Shown: positions 52,458-61,095, numbered from the stretch's first letter. The stretch: 64,000 nucleotides of DNA from Natrarchaeobius oligotrophus (GCF_003841465.1 NZ_REFZ01000010.1:1-64000), one strand, 5' to 3'. Numbers and translations: made by a program. Notes: generated by a model not told the origin, from the sequence alone.

Positions 52458-53117
52458 CTATAGATCGCTCATGTCCACGTACACCAGTCCTTCAGACTCG
52501 GCGTACCGTTTCGCGTCGTCCGGGTCGAGCGCCGTTCCCGTCTCGTCGTCCAGCATCTCGCAGACGACTGCGGCCGGCGGTCTGTTTGCGTTCTGCGCGA
52601 GTGCGACTGCAAACTCCGTGTGTCCCCTTCGGTCCGCCAGGAGCTCCGGTGCGGCCCGGAGAAGTTGGACGTGGCCGGGCGATCGGAACTGCTCGACGAA
52701 GGTTCCCAGGCACGGTTCGGCGGCGAGTGCACCGAGTTCGGATATCGTTACCGCCCGATCTCGATCGGTGATACCGGTGAACGTGTCCCGGTGGTTGACC
52801 GTCAGCGACGACGCCGACCGCGCGTCGTACTCCAGGGAGTCACTGGCGGCGACCGGATGGTCGATCGCCTCCCGCGCGAACGGCAACTCGAGCGTCGCGG
52901 TCACGGCATCGGACAACGCGACGCAGATCAGTCCGCCGGCGTCGTTTCGCATCCGCGCGACGTCCGCCGGTTGCACGACACAGGCGGGATACACCATGTC
53001 CACCTCGTTCTCTCGGTCGGCGCTGTCGTAGGCGAGAATCGGATCTCCGGCTTTGAACGCCGCGATGGCATCCGTGACACGGTCCGTTTCGATCCCGACT
53101 CGGTCAGCGTTCGTCAT
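52458..53117 (-). CDS. ribB: 3,4-dihydroxy-2-butanone 4-phosphate synthase (RibB-type)
   Basis: Protein of 219 residues. Family motifs are LAYDSADRENEVDMVYPA (metal-binding acidic loop, usually DREGEGD), RNDAGGLICVAL, SLTVNHRDTFTGITDRDRAVTI and FRSPGHVQLLRA, then GHTEFAVALA. RibB converts ribulose 5-phosphate to 3,4-dihydroxy-2-butanone 4-phosphate and formate. The usual role is riboflavin synthesis, but it sits alone, away from other rib genes, next to a pentulose-type kinase and a lipoate ligase. A catabolic role is conceivable and is raised as a hypothesis. Confidence 0.92.
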   Translation of the reverse strand: MTNADRVGIETDRVTDAIAAFKAGDPILAYDSADRENEVDMVYPACVVQPADVARMRNDAGGLICVALSDAVTATLELPFAREAIDHPVAASDSLEYDARSASSLTVNHRDTFTGITDRDRAVTISELGALAAEPCLGTFVEQFRSPGHVQLLRAAPELLADRRGHTEFAVALAQNANRPPAAVVCEMLDDETGTALDPDDAKRYAESEGLVYVDMSDL

Positions 53118-53318
53118 CGTGCCTCCTGTGGAAACGGCAGTCGTACGCTTCGCCCGATCGAATACCCACCGGGAACCGTCGGTTCGGCCAGTTGCTGATC
53201 ACTCCGATATCTCCGGTCGATCGTCAGATAAGCATATCGAAACTGTTTCGCGTTCCACTATTGGGGGGGGTGGCGTAGAGCCGTTCGAACGACCTCCTCG
53301 AAATGACCCCCATCGATC

Positions 53319-54008
53319 TCAGCGTCGGAGCTGTGTCACGGTCACGGTCGATCTGGTTTGTCCCGCCGTGAGTGCGCTTTCCAAAGCGTCGATCACGGCC
53401 GCCGGATCGCTGTTTCCACCGGAACGCGCGAGGCTTCCGACCGACTGGCGATCGAAGGGAACCCCGAGTGCGTCGTAGATCTGGGAAAGCACGCGCGATA
53501 TCTCGTCGTGATCGCTGACGACGACGATCCCCGAAACGAGCGCTGCACCGTCTCTCACACGCTGTGCGATCCCGACGAGCTTTCCGTTCGCGCGCAACGA
53601 GTGCGTACCCGGACAGAAAGAGTCGTTCGGCTCGCCCCGTCGCGTATCGACGCCGAGTTCGGTAAGTGCAACGCGCACGTCCGCGCGGACCGCCTCGTAC
53701 CGCTCGCTGAGACCCGCTCGCGGATCACGGATCGGAACGCAGTGTGCGAACGCGACCGTCGTCCCGGTGTAGGCGACGGCTCGACCGCCGACCAGGCGTT
53801 CGACGGGCTCGTATCCGTTTTCTCTGGCTATCCGCCGAGCGTCCTCATAGCGGACCGCGTTCGAATCGCGCCGTCCGAACGCGACCTGGCGGTGCGGTTG
53901 CCAGACGCGGACGATCGTCTCCCGGGACTGTGCGGTGCGCTCGAGTAACCGTGTAGCCACGTCGGTATCCTCGTGAGGGGTCGCCGCGTGGCCGCGAACG
54001 ACGTGCAT
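53319..54008 (-). CDS. lplA: Lipoate-protein ligase A family protein
   Basis: Protein of 229 residues of the biotin/lipoate ligase fold. Landmarks are PHRQVAFGRRDSNAVRYEDA, the lipoate/ATP-binding loop ERLVGGRAVAYTGTTVAFAH (family RRxxGGGAVYH), and GTHSLRANGKLVGIAQRV with the catalytic Lys. It attaches lipoate, or a precursor, to the E2 lipoyl domain. In the same window the only lipoyl acceptor seen is E2 at 36470, so the ligase likely serves that complex. It lies 201 bp upstream of the RibB-like gene. Confidence 0.9.
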   Translation of the reverse strand: MHVVRGHAATPHEDTDVATRLLERTAQSRETIVRVWQPHRQVAFGRRDSNAVRYEDARRIARENGYEPVERLVGGRAVAYTGTTVAFAHCVPIRDPRAGLSERYEAVRADVRVALTELGVDTRRGEPNDSFCPGTHSLRANGKLVGIAQRVRDGAALVSGIVVVSDHDEISRVLSQIYDALGVPFDRQSVGSLARSGGNSDPAAVIDALESALTAGQTRSTVTVTQLRR

Positions 54009-54430
54009 GTTCCCGATTTACGGATCGCCTCCTCTTAGCGTTTCTCCGACGCGAGCGTCGTCGCCGCCGACGGTCACCTCGTCGTCCGCTCCGGCCGCGA
54101 AGAAATTCGATATCGCGATATAGAATATACAAATCGGAAGGCGGCTCGAGACTGCTCGAGCCGGTGGAAATCTGCACTATCGTCGTATGTGGATTCACAC
54201 ACGTAAAGAACCCTTTAACCAAGTGGATGCTCCGTCGCCGCCGCCGTCTCGCGACGGCGTGATCGACCGCTCGCGCGCCGACGGTTACGCCCGTCGCGAT
54301 GGCGTCGTGTATCCGATACTGCTATATCGAATCGTCGCTCGAGAAGGGAACGGTGTTCCGTCAGTTTCGATCCGCTCAGGCCCTCCAGCTGGGAGTCGAA
54401 TACCGTGTCGGCGGTCGTCGAACGAGCGGT
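54009..54430. other. 422-bp gene-free region with a palindrome
   Basis: It contains the perfect 12-bp palindrome ATATCGCGATAT (54110-54121), an adjacent AT-rich ATAGAATATACAAAT stretch, and a GC-rich part. No gene is evident on either strand. Confidence 0.5.
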
Positions 54431-54814
54431 TTACCGCGTCCGCGTTTCGCGAACCCGTTCGGGTACTTCGTCGATGTGGTCGATCGCGACCTTCAAAATC
54501 GCGTCGTGGAGCTCGCGCGTTTCCTCGTCGCGAATCCCCAACCGACGAAGGGACGGAACCACCCGAATACCCAGTTCGTCCTCGAGTTCGTCCCACGTCT
54601 CCCCGCGGGCGTACAGCGGCCGCTGGCGAACCTCGCTGTACTCGAATCCGGGACCGGCGTCCGCCGGCGAATCGGGCTCGGCCGAGGCCGGTTCGACCGA
54701 TTGCGGCTGGTCGGGCTCCGTGTCGACACGCTCGCTCGCGGTCGCCTCGCCGTCGGTCGTCGATTCCGCGACCGTCTCGTCGCCCTCGAGGTCGTCGAAC
54801 GGATTGTCGCTCAT
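54431..54814 (-). CDS. Small acidic partner of the ParA ATPase
   Basis: Protein of 127 residues. Residues 1-~75 are acidic and disordered (Asp/Glu/Ser/Thr/Pro). Residues ~80-127 are helical: QRPLYARGETWDELEDELGI, then RRLGIRDEETRELHDAILKVAIDHIDEVP. Its ATG overlaps the ParA stop (ATGA at 54814-54811). By position it should be the ParA partner (ParB/ParG-like role), but I see no recognisable DNA-binding motif. The similar layout of the CheW-ParA pair, ATPase first and a protein with a disordered acidic N-terminus second, is noteworthy. Confidence 0.8.
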   Translation of the reverse strand: MSDNPFDDLEGDETVAESTTDGEATASERVDTEPDQPQSVEPASAEPDSPADAGPGFEYSEVRQRPLYARGETWDELEDELGIRVVPSLRRLGIRDEETRELHDAILKVAIDHIDEVPERVRETRTR

Positions 54815-55698
54815 CGATCGATTCCTCCGTTTGCGACGATCCCTGCGAGCTCTCGATAGCAGGCGATCTGGTCGTTGTCGGGTGCGTAGTCCTGTAGCGG
54901 CTGGTCGTGTTGCAGCGATCGCGAGAGCGCCGACCGGTGTCGAATTCCCGGCTTCGGGGGGTCGATTTCTCCCGCGTCGATCGCGTCGAACTCGTTCGCG
55001 GTAATGCGAGCGAAGTCGGGGACGACCTCCTGAAGCGCCTGGCCGTCGTTGACCTCGTAGGTCGCCGTGTTGAGATTCTCGAGCAGCTCCCGGTCTTCGG
55101 TCTGCTGGTCGATCCGGTCCGACAGTTTGTTCGGGACGACCGAGAGAACGTCGACGTCGATGTACTCGCGCGCGGGCTCGATCAGGCGCTCCATCGTTCG
55201 CTTGTAGCCGCCGATCGCACTCGAGCCGGGCTCGAGCGGGATCAGCACGTTCCCCGTCGCGACCAGCGCGTTGTTGTTGAGCATCCCCGGATACGCCGGA
55301 CAGTCGAAGACGATGTACCGGTACCGATCACCGAGCAGGGGGTCGACGATCTTCGATTTCACTCGCGCGGATCCCTGCATCGCTCCGGCTAGATCGTTCT
55401 CGACGTCCTCGAGCGTATCCGACGACGGAAGGAGGTCGAAGCCGTACTCGGTCGTCCGGATGAGATCCGTCGGCGTCGCGTCTCCATCAAGGATGACGTT
55501 TCGCAGATTGACGTCCCCCTGGTAGGCGTCCTCGAATCCGAGGCCGTTCGTCGCGTGTCCGTTCGGGTCGAGGTCGGCAAACAACGTTTCTCCCCGCTCG
55601 GCGAGCTGGCGCGCGAGGTTCATCGACGTCGTCGACTTTCCGACGCCGCCTTTCAGTATGACGACGCTTACGGCGCGTGGTTCGTTCGTGTCGGTCAT
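54811..55698 (-). CDS. parA: ParA-family partition ATPase
   Basis: Protein of 295 residues. Deviant Walker A ILKGGVGKSTTSMNLARQLA, then FADLDPNGHATNGLG and YIVFDCPAYPGMLNNNAL. It is closer to plasmid and chromosome partition ATPases of haloarchaea than to the CheW-linked copy at 2.5-3.3 kb. The upstream region (55699-55925) has several copies of ACCTATT/AATAGGT, one overlapping its own promoter (55729-55735). Together with the small acidic partner this forms a possible partition cassette. Confidence 0.93.
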   Translation of the reverse strand: MTDTNEPRAVSVVILKGGVGKSTTSMNLARQLAERGETLFADLDPNGHATNGLGFEDAYQGDVNLRNVILDGDATPTDLIRTTEYGFDLLPSSDTLEDVENDLAGAMQGSARVKSKIVDPLLGDRYRYIVFDCPAYPGMLNNNALVATGNVLIPLEPGSSAIGGYKRTMERLIEPAREYIDVDVLSVVPNKLSDRIDQQTEDRELLENLNTATYEVNDGQALQEVVPDFARITANEFDAIDAGEIDPPKPGIRHRSALSRSLQHDQPLQDYAPDNDQIACYRELAGIVANGGIDR

Positions 55699-56228
55699 GG
55701 TCGATTTCTTCGCCCACGTGCGATAGGGACCTATTATCGCTAGTAGGTCAGTTTCGGTGGACAGTCTCTACACGTGTCGTCCGTTACTTAACTGTACCGT
55801 AGCTCCGATGGGTATCTACTAAAGGTGCTCGAGCTACAGCCTGTGGTTCAGGTCACTTGCCTATAATAGGTGGCTCACCTACCTAAGGTAATCTACCTAT
55901 TGAACTTGAACTACCTATTTCACCTGGTTTGTGGACCATGTTTACCCGAACAGCCGTCGATCAAACGAGCCAGACATATTTTTATGCGTTATTATCTCTC
56001 GGGATTACAATTTCTAGATTAAACGATATAGTAACGTTGCATTCCATTACCCTATTCTAGCTATTCCACTCTTTTTCGAATGATATTTGAACATTCAACG
56101 AGGTAAAGCGAGTTAAACTGTGGAAATGCGATTTCATTACAGCCAAGCTATATTCCACTATCCGAATACATGTTTAACATAGTGTTCCCGCGTCGAAACG
56201 GCCTATCCCGGATATGTAACAGCGAGAG
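55699..56228. other. AT-rich control/partition-like region upstream of ParA
   Basis: 530 bp without genes. The left part (55725-55925) holds the ACCTATT/AATAGGT copies and the ParA promoter. The right part (55970-56215) is strongly AT-rich for this genome, with runs such as ATATTTTTATGCGTTATTAT, and could be easily melted DNA. There is no Orc1/Cdc6 or Rep gene in the window, so calling it a replication origin is not justified. Confidence 0.6.
55729..55919. repeat. ACCTATT/AATAGGT array upstream of ParA
   Basis: Copies at 55729-55735 (ACCTATT), 55865-55871 (AATAGGT), 55895-55901 and 55913-55919 (both ACCTATT, 18 bp apart), plus partial CACCTACCT and TAGTAGGT copies between. The 55865 and 55895 copies are inverted relative to each other. 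This resembles a centromere-like binding array for a partition protein. Confidence 0.6.
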
Positions 56229-56750
56229 TCAACTCGGGTCACACTGCGGTACCCACGTCCAGTGGCCGCCGTTCGTCCCGTTTGCCGACTCGGCGGACGC
56301 ATCGTCGGATTCGGTCGATCGAAGACGGTACTCTAGCCCCGCTTCTTTCATCAGTCGACGACAGCTTGGAATGGAGTACTCCACGTCGTAGGCTTCCTCG
56401 AGATACGTCTGGACGAGCGACGGCGTCCACGACGCGGCGTCGTATCCGACTGCCGCCGGTCGTTCGCACAGCGTGTCCGCCAGCCGATCTCGCTGACGGT
56501 CGTCGAGTTTCCGGGGCCGTCCGGATCGTCGAGCGTCGGCCACCGCCTGCTCGAGTGACGTCGACTCGAGTCGCTTGAGCCAGCTGTAGATGGTTCGTCG
56601 TTCGACGCCGAACCAGTCGGCGAGTTCCGTCTGCGTCACGCCGTTTTTGTACGCGATCGCCGCCAGCAACCGTTGTGTCGGTTTTTTCCCGTCGACCTCC
56701 TCGAGTGTCCGTTGTAGTTCCTCGACGGAGATCTCGTCGAGATGGTCCAT
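56229..56750 (-). CDS. Stand-alone IS630-type helix-turn-helix protein
   Basis: Protein of 173 residues matching only the N-terminal DNA-binding half of IS630/Tc1-like transposases: LLAAIAYKNGVTQTELADWFGVERRTIYSWLKRLE, the SGRPRKLDDRQRDRLADTL linker, then a second winged helix (DAASWTPSLVQTYLEEAYDVEYSIPSCRRLMKEAGL). No DDE catalytic domain follows in any frame. It has its own promoter: minus-strand TTTTTAT (56775-56782) ~29 nt upstream and a palindrome ACGTATACGT between TATA and ATG. This argues for a maintained regulator rather than decay; transposase ancestry is inferred. Confidence 0.8.
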   Translation of the reverse strand: MDHLDEISVEELQRTLEEVDGKKPTQRLLAAIAYKNGVTQTELADWFGVERRTIYSWLKRLESTSLEQAVADARRSGRPRKLDDRQRDRLADTLCERPAAVGYDAASWTPSLVQTYLEEAYDVEYSIPSCRRLMKEAGLEYRLRSTESDDASAESANGTNGGHWTWVPQCDPS

Positions 56751-57333
56751 CGGAGACGTATACGTACAAAAAATAAAAAGAGTTACCGAATGCGACGGGC
56801 CACCGCGTAGTGAAATCGGTTGACCGTCGCGAATTCGCTTCACTGTCGTTTCTCCGCCTCGATTTCGTCCGTCTCGGTCCGGATTACTCCGTTTCGCCAC
56901 TCGAACGAGCTCGCCGGTCGAACGTTCCGCTATCCGTTCAGCACCGTTGTCGGAGTGTTTCGACCTTCGAAAAAATACGAGCCAATGTCGAGAAAACAAG
57001 GTGTTTCTTGCGTACTTACTGCCGTGTATTACACTCGTACGGGTGTAATGGTTTGTGGTTCAGTAACAAAGTTTCGCCAGGAGAAACACCCGCAAACGGC
57101 TCCGTCGCACGGCACCGTTCCCGAGGACTACTCGAGGGAGTGCACTCCCTCCCCGGAATCGCTTGAATTCTTCGGTGAGCGCGAAAAACGAGTTTCGTCG
57201 CGACGTCCGATAGCAGTCGACGGTTTCCTCGTCGGCGTCCGTCTCGAACCGAATTGTTTCCCACACCGAAACACACGGGAGATTGCGATCAACCGAACGT
57301 ATATGTAGTGTCCTGAATTTGTATTGTATCAAA
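56751..57333. promoter_or_regulatory. 583-bp intergenic region rich in palindromes
   Basis: No gene is seen. From left to right: ACGTATACGT (56756-56765) before the HTH gene; a near-perfect 22-bp palindrome with arms ATTACAC (57028-57034) and GTGTAAT (57043-57049); a short GTTTC/GAAAC hairpin near 57070-57090; the perfect 18-bp palindrome GAGGGAGTGCACTCCCTC (57134-57151); and a TATA-like ACGTATATG (57297-57305) for the SelA-like gene. Confidence 0.55.
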
Positions 57334-58545
57334 ATGGGAGACCGCACTGTGTACGACGAGCTAGGAGTTCCGCACGTCGTCAATGCGACTGGCACGAAAA
57401 CCCGCATCGGCGGTAGTCGGATTCGCCCGGAGGCACTCGAGGCGATGGAACGCGCCGCGAACGAGTTCGTCAAACTCTCCGATCTGCAGGCGAGAGCCAG
57501 CCAACTCATCGCCGAGGTGGCCGGTTCGGAAGCGGGATACGTGACGAGCGGTGCCGACGCGGGATTGCTTCTCTCTGGTGCTGCTGCGATCGCTGGCGAC
57601 GATCTCGAGACGATGGCTCAGCTGCCGGACACCGACGGCGTTCCCCACGAGATCGTCATGCCCCGGACCCACCGAACCGGCTACGACCACGCGTTCCGGG
57701 CCGCCGGCGCGACGATCGTCGACGTCGGCACCAACGACAGACACCTCGGCACCGGCGCAACGAACGTCGAACCCTGGGAGATCGACCGCGCGATCACCGA
57801 CGAGACGGCCGCGGTCGGCTACGTCCAGAAACCCTACACCGAACCCCCCCTCGAGGTGGTCGCGGAGATCGCCCACGACCACGACGTCCCCGTCATCGTC
57901 GACGCCGCGGCGGAACTGCCGCCGGCGGAGAACCTCACTCGGTTCGTCGAGGAGGGGGCGGATCTGGTGGTCTTCAGCGGCGGAAAGGCGATCCGGGGGC
58001 CCCAGACGACGGGCGTCGTCGCCGGTCGCCGGGATCTCGTTCGATCCATCGCACTACAGAATCTCGATATGCACGCCGCACACGACGTCTGGCGGCTACC
58101 GGAGGAGCTGGTCGACCCCGACGAGATCGACGGCGTCCCGCGTCAGGGGATCGGCCGCTCGCTCAAGGTCGGAAAAGAGGAACTCGCCGGCATCATCGTC
58201 GCCCTCGAGTCCTTCCTCGAGGAGGATTACGACGCGATCCGAGAGGAGTGGCGACGCGACGCCGAGCACATCGTGGAGGCGATCGACCCCATCCAGGGCG
58301 TCGACGCGACCCTCGACGGGAGCGACGTCTCGGTCGCCTCTGAGATCGTCGTTCGCGTCGACCCGAACGTCGCAGCCCGTTCGGCGACGGAACTGGTCGG
58401 CGCGCTCCGATCGGAGATCCCGCGGGTGTTCGTCGGCGCGGATCGACTCGACGACGACGTCGTCACGATCAACCCGATGTGTCTCGAGGACGGCGATCGA
58501 GAGTACGTCGTCGACCGGATCGAGTCGTATCTGACCCAGCGGTGA
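57334..58545 (+). CDS. SelA-like PLP-dependent enzyme (aminotransferase class V fold)
   Basis: Protein of 403 residues. It begins YDELGVPHVVNATGTKTRIGGSRI and has the PLP-binding Lys218 in VVFSGGKAIRGPQTTGVVAG, as in the SelA/D-glucosaminate-6-phosphate ammonia-lyase (DgaE) group. TSGADAGLLLSGAAAIAG and PVIVDAAAELPPAENL form the cofactor pocket. No selenocysteine genes are nearby, so true SelA activity is unlikely; lyase or aldolase-type chemistry on an amino sugar acid is one option. ATG 57334 is supported by TATA ACGTATATG (57297-57305). Confidence 0.9.
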   Translation: MGDRTVYDELGVPHVVNATGTKTRIGGSRIRPEALEAMERAANEFVKLSDLQARASQLIAEVAGSEAGYVTSGADAGLLLSGAAAIAGDDLETMAQLPDTDGVPHEIVMPRTHRTGYDHAFRAAGATIVDVGTNDRHLGTGATNVEPWEIDRAITDETAAVGYVQKPYTEPPLEVVAEIAHDHDVPVIVDAAAELPPAENLTRFVEEGADLVVFSGGKAIRGPQTTGVVAGRRDLVRSIALQNLDMHAAHDVWRLPEELVDPDEIDGVPRQGIGRSLKVGKEELAGIIVALESFLEEDYDAIREEWRRDAEHIVEAIDPIQGVDATLDGSDVSVASEIVVRVDPNVAARSATELVGALRSEIPRVFVGADRLDDDVVTINPMCLEDGDREYVVDRIESYLTQR

Positions 58546-58623
58546 TCGCGGGCCGGCTTCCGGTGAGTACAGCGATACCGTCGGGCCTCCCAGCGGTTCC
58601 AACCGTGAAAACGAGGTGATTGC

Positions 58624-61095
58624 CTACTTTTCGCCGAACTCGAACGACTGTTCTTGGCTTTCGTCATCCCGACCCGCGTCGGTCGCGTCGTCTTCGTCGT
58701 GGGTCGTCGAGCCGGCTCGTTCGCCGTCCGCGTCCGCTGTCCGCTCGCCGTCCGTCTCGTCGCCGTCCGTCTCGGATTCGGCGTCGGAGCCAGCCGTCGT
58801 CTCGGACGCGCTTCCGTCGTCGAACGTAATCGCGCCGGTGTCGGCGTTCGCAGTCGGACCGACGCCGTCCACCTCGCCGGCGTCGGCGTCGGTGTCGAAC
58901 CGGTCGAGCGCCTCTGAGAGGTGAACCGCCTGCGTCGAGAGGTCTGACGCCGACTGAGACACCTCGTTCATCGCTGACGTCTGCTCTTCGGCGGCGGCGG
59001 CGACGGACTCCGCCTCCGCGGTCGTCTCTTCGCTGATCGTCGCGGCCTCGTCGACGATCGAGACGACCTCCTGTGTGGTCGCGGCCTGCTGTTCGGTCGC
59101 GGCCGAAATCTCCTGGACGCCGTCGTTCGTCTCGCGAGCGAACTCCGCGATAGCCTCGAGGGCGTCGACGGCTTCCTGGACGCGAGCGCCCGCTTGATCG
59201 ACCGCCTCGCTGGTTTGCTCGACCTCGGCGGCCGAGCGCTCGGTCTGTTCGCGGATGGCCTCGAGTCGGAGCTCGACTTCCTGTGCCGCGCGCTTGGCGT
59301 CGTCGGAGAGTTCCTTGAACTCCTCGGCGACGGCGCCGAAGCCGCCGTCTTCCTCGTTGGTGACCGAGCGGGACGCTTCGATGTTGGCGTTGAGCGCCAG
59401 CATGTTCGTCTGCTTGGAGACCTCCTTGATCCGGTCGATCAACTCGTCGATTTGCTGGACTTCGTCCTCGAGCTGGCGGATCTCGGCGACGGTGTCGGCG
59501 ACGTCGGCTTCAATCTCGTCCATCCCCTCGATCGCGTCGGTCGCGGCCTCCTGACCGTCTCGGCCGGTGTCGGCAGTCCGCGCCGCGACGTCCGCGACCT
59601 GATTCGAGGAGGCGGCGATCTGTTGGGTCGTCGTCGAGAGCTGTTCGATCTCCCGATTCGCCGTCTGCAGGGAGTCGTGTTGCTGTTCAGCTCCGGTCGA
59701 AATCTCCTGAGTCGCCTCCGCGACCTGCTCCGACGCCGATCGGACCTCCTCGCTCGAGGCGGTCACCTGTTCGGACGCGGTCGCGACGTCGCTCGCGAAC
59801 GCGTTGAGCCGGTCGACGGTCGCTTCGATCTCCGCGATCATCTCGTTGAACGCCTCGGCGATCGAGATCATCGCCTCGTTGTCGGTCGTCGGCTCCATCC
59901 GACTCGTCAGATCGCCGTCGGCGGTCGACTGCATCACCGCGCTGTACTGGGTCGCCGTCTCCTCGAGCTCCTCGTTCATTCGCGCGACGCGTTCGCGCTC
60001 GCGTTCGGCCTCGTCTCGAGCGGACTCCGTCTCGCGCATCTGCTCGCGCAGGGAAGTACGCATGTCGTCGAAGGCGTCGTAGAACCGGCCGATCTCGTCG
60101 GTTCGAGAGGCCGTCAGATCGACGCCGAGGTCGCCCTCGCCCATCCTGGTCGCTTTGGTCTGAAGTCGCTCGAGCGGCGTCACCGTCTGTCGCCCGAGAA
60201 CGACGCCGATGAACGCGAGCGCGACGAGCGCCGAAACGACGATCGACAGCACGTTCCAGCCGACGGTTTCCTGGACGGCGAACGCCTGCGACTCCGGAAC
60301 GCTCGTCACGGCGACCCAGTCGGTGCGATCGACGCGCTGGTACGCACGAACGGGATCGCCCTCGACGAACTGCCCGTCGCCGCTTTCGGCGACCGCCGCG
60401 ACCACGTCCCGATCGAAATCGCCGGTCTCGTCCGCGTCGGCCAGCAACACGGGGTCGCCCTCCTCGTTGACGAACGACGTCCACTGGACACCGTCGTCGA
60501 TCCGCTGGCTGCGGAGTTCGAGCGAGGCGTCGAGGACGACGATCCGGTCGGAGCCCGACACGTCGGCGGCGAACCCGACGACGTGGGTCTGTCCGCCGCC
60601 GGGGTCTTGGTAGGACTGATCCGACACCCAGACGTCGTCCCGTCCGCCGAACTCTTCGTCGATGTCCGCGCGCGCCCACGGATACTCGAGTTCGTCGAAC
60701 GGCGTCTCGCTCTCGAGGGTCGTGCTGGCGACGACGACCTCCGATTCGGGATCGATAACGTGGATGCCGCTTCTGTCCAGCGACGTCCGTCTCGGCTCGA
60801 TCGCGTTTTCGATCGTCGACTGCTCTTCGGCTCGGACGCCCTCGTACTCGCTGACCATCCGCGCTTCGAACGCGCGGACCTGTACCCACTCGTTCATCGC
60901 GTCCGCCTGCTGGTCGGCCGAAGATTCGAGCGACTCGCGGGTGTCTTCCTCGAGCGTTTCGTTTACCTGTACGTATCCGATCGCTCCGGCCGTCCCGATC
61001 GCGAGAAGGACGATCAGGACGGAGACGGCGAACTTCGCCGCGAGCCGACGTCTGACGAACGACGGAATCAGGCGAGATAACGCGTTCCCTATCAT
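58624..61095 (-). CDS. Membrane chemoreceptor (Htr-type transducer) with Cache-like sensor
   Basis: Protein of 823 residues. TM1 is ~23-43 (AVSVLIVLLAIGTAGAIGYV). The extracellular sensor is ~44-278, with Cache-type features (IHVIDPESEVVVAST, YQRVDRTDWVAVTSVP). TM2 is ~281-301. HAMP regions follow at ~302-355 and ~385-440, then the long signalling coiled coil with the tip KEVSKQTNMLALNANIEASR at ~557-576. Past the tip there are extra residues (SVTNEEDGGFGAVAEE) compared with the usual AGEAGRGFAVVA. An acidic tail ends SFEFGEK. It should signal through the CheW/CheA encoded at the left of the window. Ligand unknown. Confidence 0.94.
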   Translation of the reverse strand: MIGNALSRLIPSFVRRRLAAKFAVSVLIVLLAIGTAGAIGYVQVNETLEEDTRESLESSADQQADAMNEWVQVRAFEARMVSEYEGVRAEEQSTIENAIEPRRTSLDRSGIHVIDPESEVVVASTTLESETPFDELEYPWARADIDEEFGGRDDVWVSDQSYQDPGGGQTHVVGFAADVSGSDRIVVLDASLELRSQRIDDGVQWTSFVNEEGDPVLLADADETGDFDRDVVAAVAESGDGQFVEGDPVRAYQRVDRTDWVAVTSVPESQAFAVQETVGWNVLSIVVSALVALAFIGVVLGRQTVTPLERLQTKATRMGEGDLGVDLTASRTDEIGRFYDAFDDMRTSLREQMRETESARDEAERERERVARMNEELEETATQYSAVMQSTADGDLTSRMEPTTDNEAMISIAEAFNEMIAEIEATVDRLNAFASDVATASEQVTASSEEVRSASEQVAEATQEISTGAEQQHDSLQTANREIEQLSTTTQQIAASSNQVADVAARTADTGRDGQEAATDAIEGMDEIEADVADTVAEIRQLEDEVQQIDELIDRIKEVSKQTNMLALNANIEASRSVTNEEDGGFGAVAEEFKELSDDAKRAAQEVELRLEAIREQTERSAAEVEQTSEAVDQAGARVQEAVDALEAIAEFARETNDGVQEISAATEQQAATTQEVVSIVDEAATISEETTAEAESVAAAAEEQTSAMNEVSQSASDLSTQAVHLSEALDRFDTDADAGEVDGVGPTANADTGAITFDDGSASETTAGSDAESETDGDETDGERTADADGERAGSTTHDEDDATDAGRDDESQEQSFEFGEK

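Noticed and set aside
54187-54897. A 236-residue plus-strand frame overlapping the ParA partner.
   Set aside because: Arg/Pro-rich antisense-type composition; the minus-strand partner has the ATGA coupling to ParA.
55970-56215. Replication origin.
   Set aside because: AT-rich and near ParA, but no Orc1/Cdc6 or Rep gene and no recognisable origin recognition boxes.
57334-58545. True selenocysteine synthase SelA.
   Set aside because: No selB, selD or tRNA-Sec is visible, and archaea use a different Sec route; only the fold is shared.
59194-61080. A 628-residue plus-strand frame over the chemoreceptor gene.
   Set aside because: Antisense shadow; no domain recognisable, while the minus strand encodes a complete transducer.
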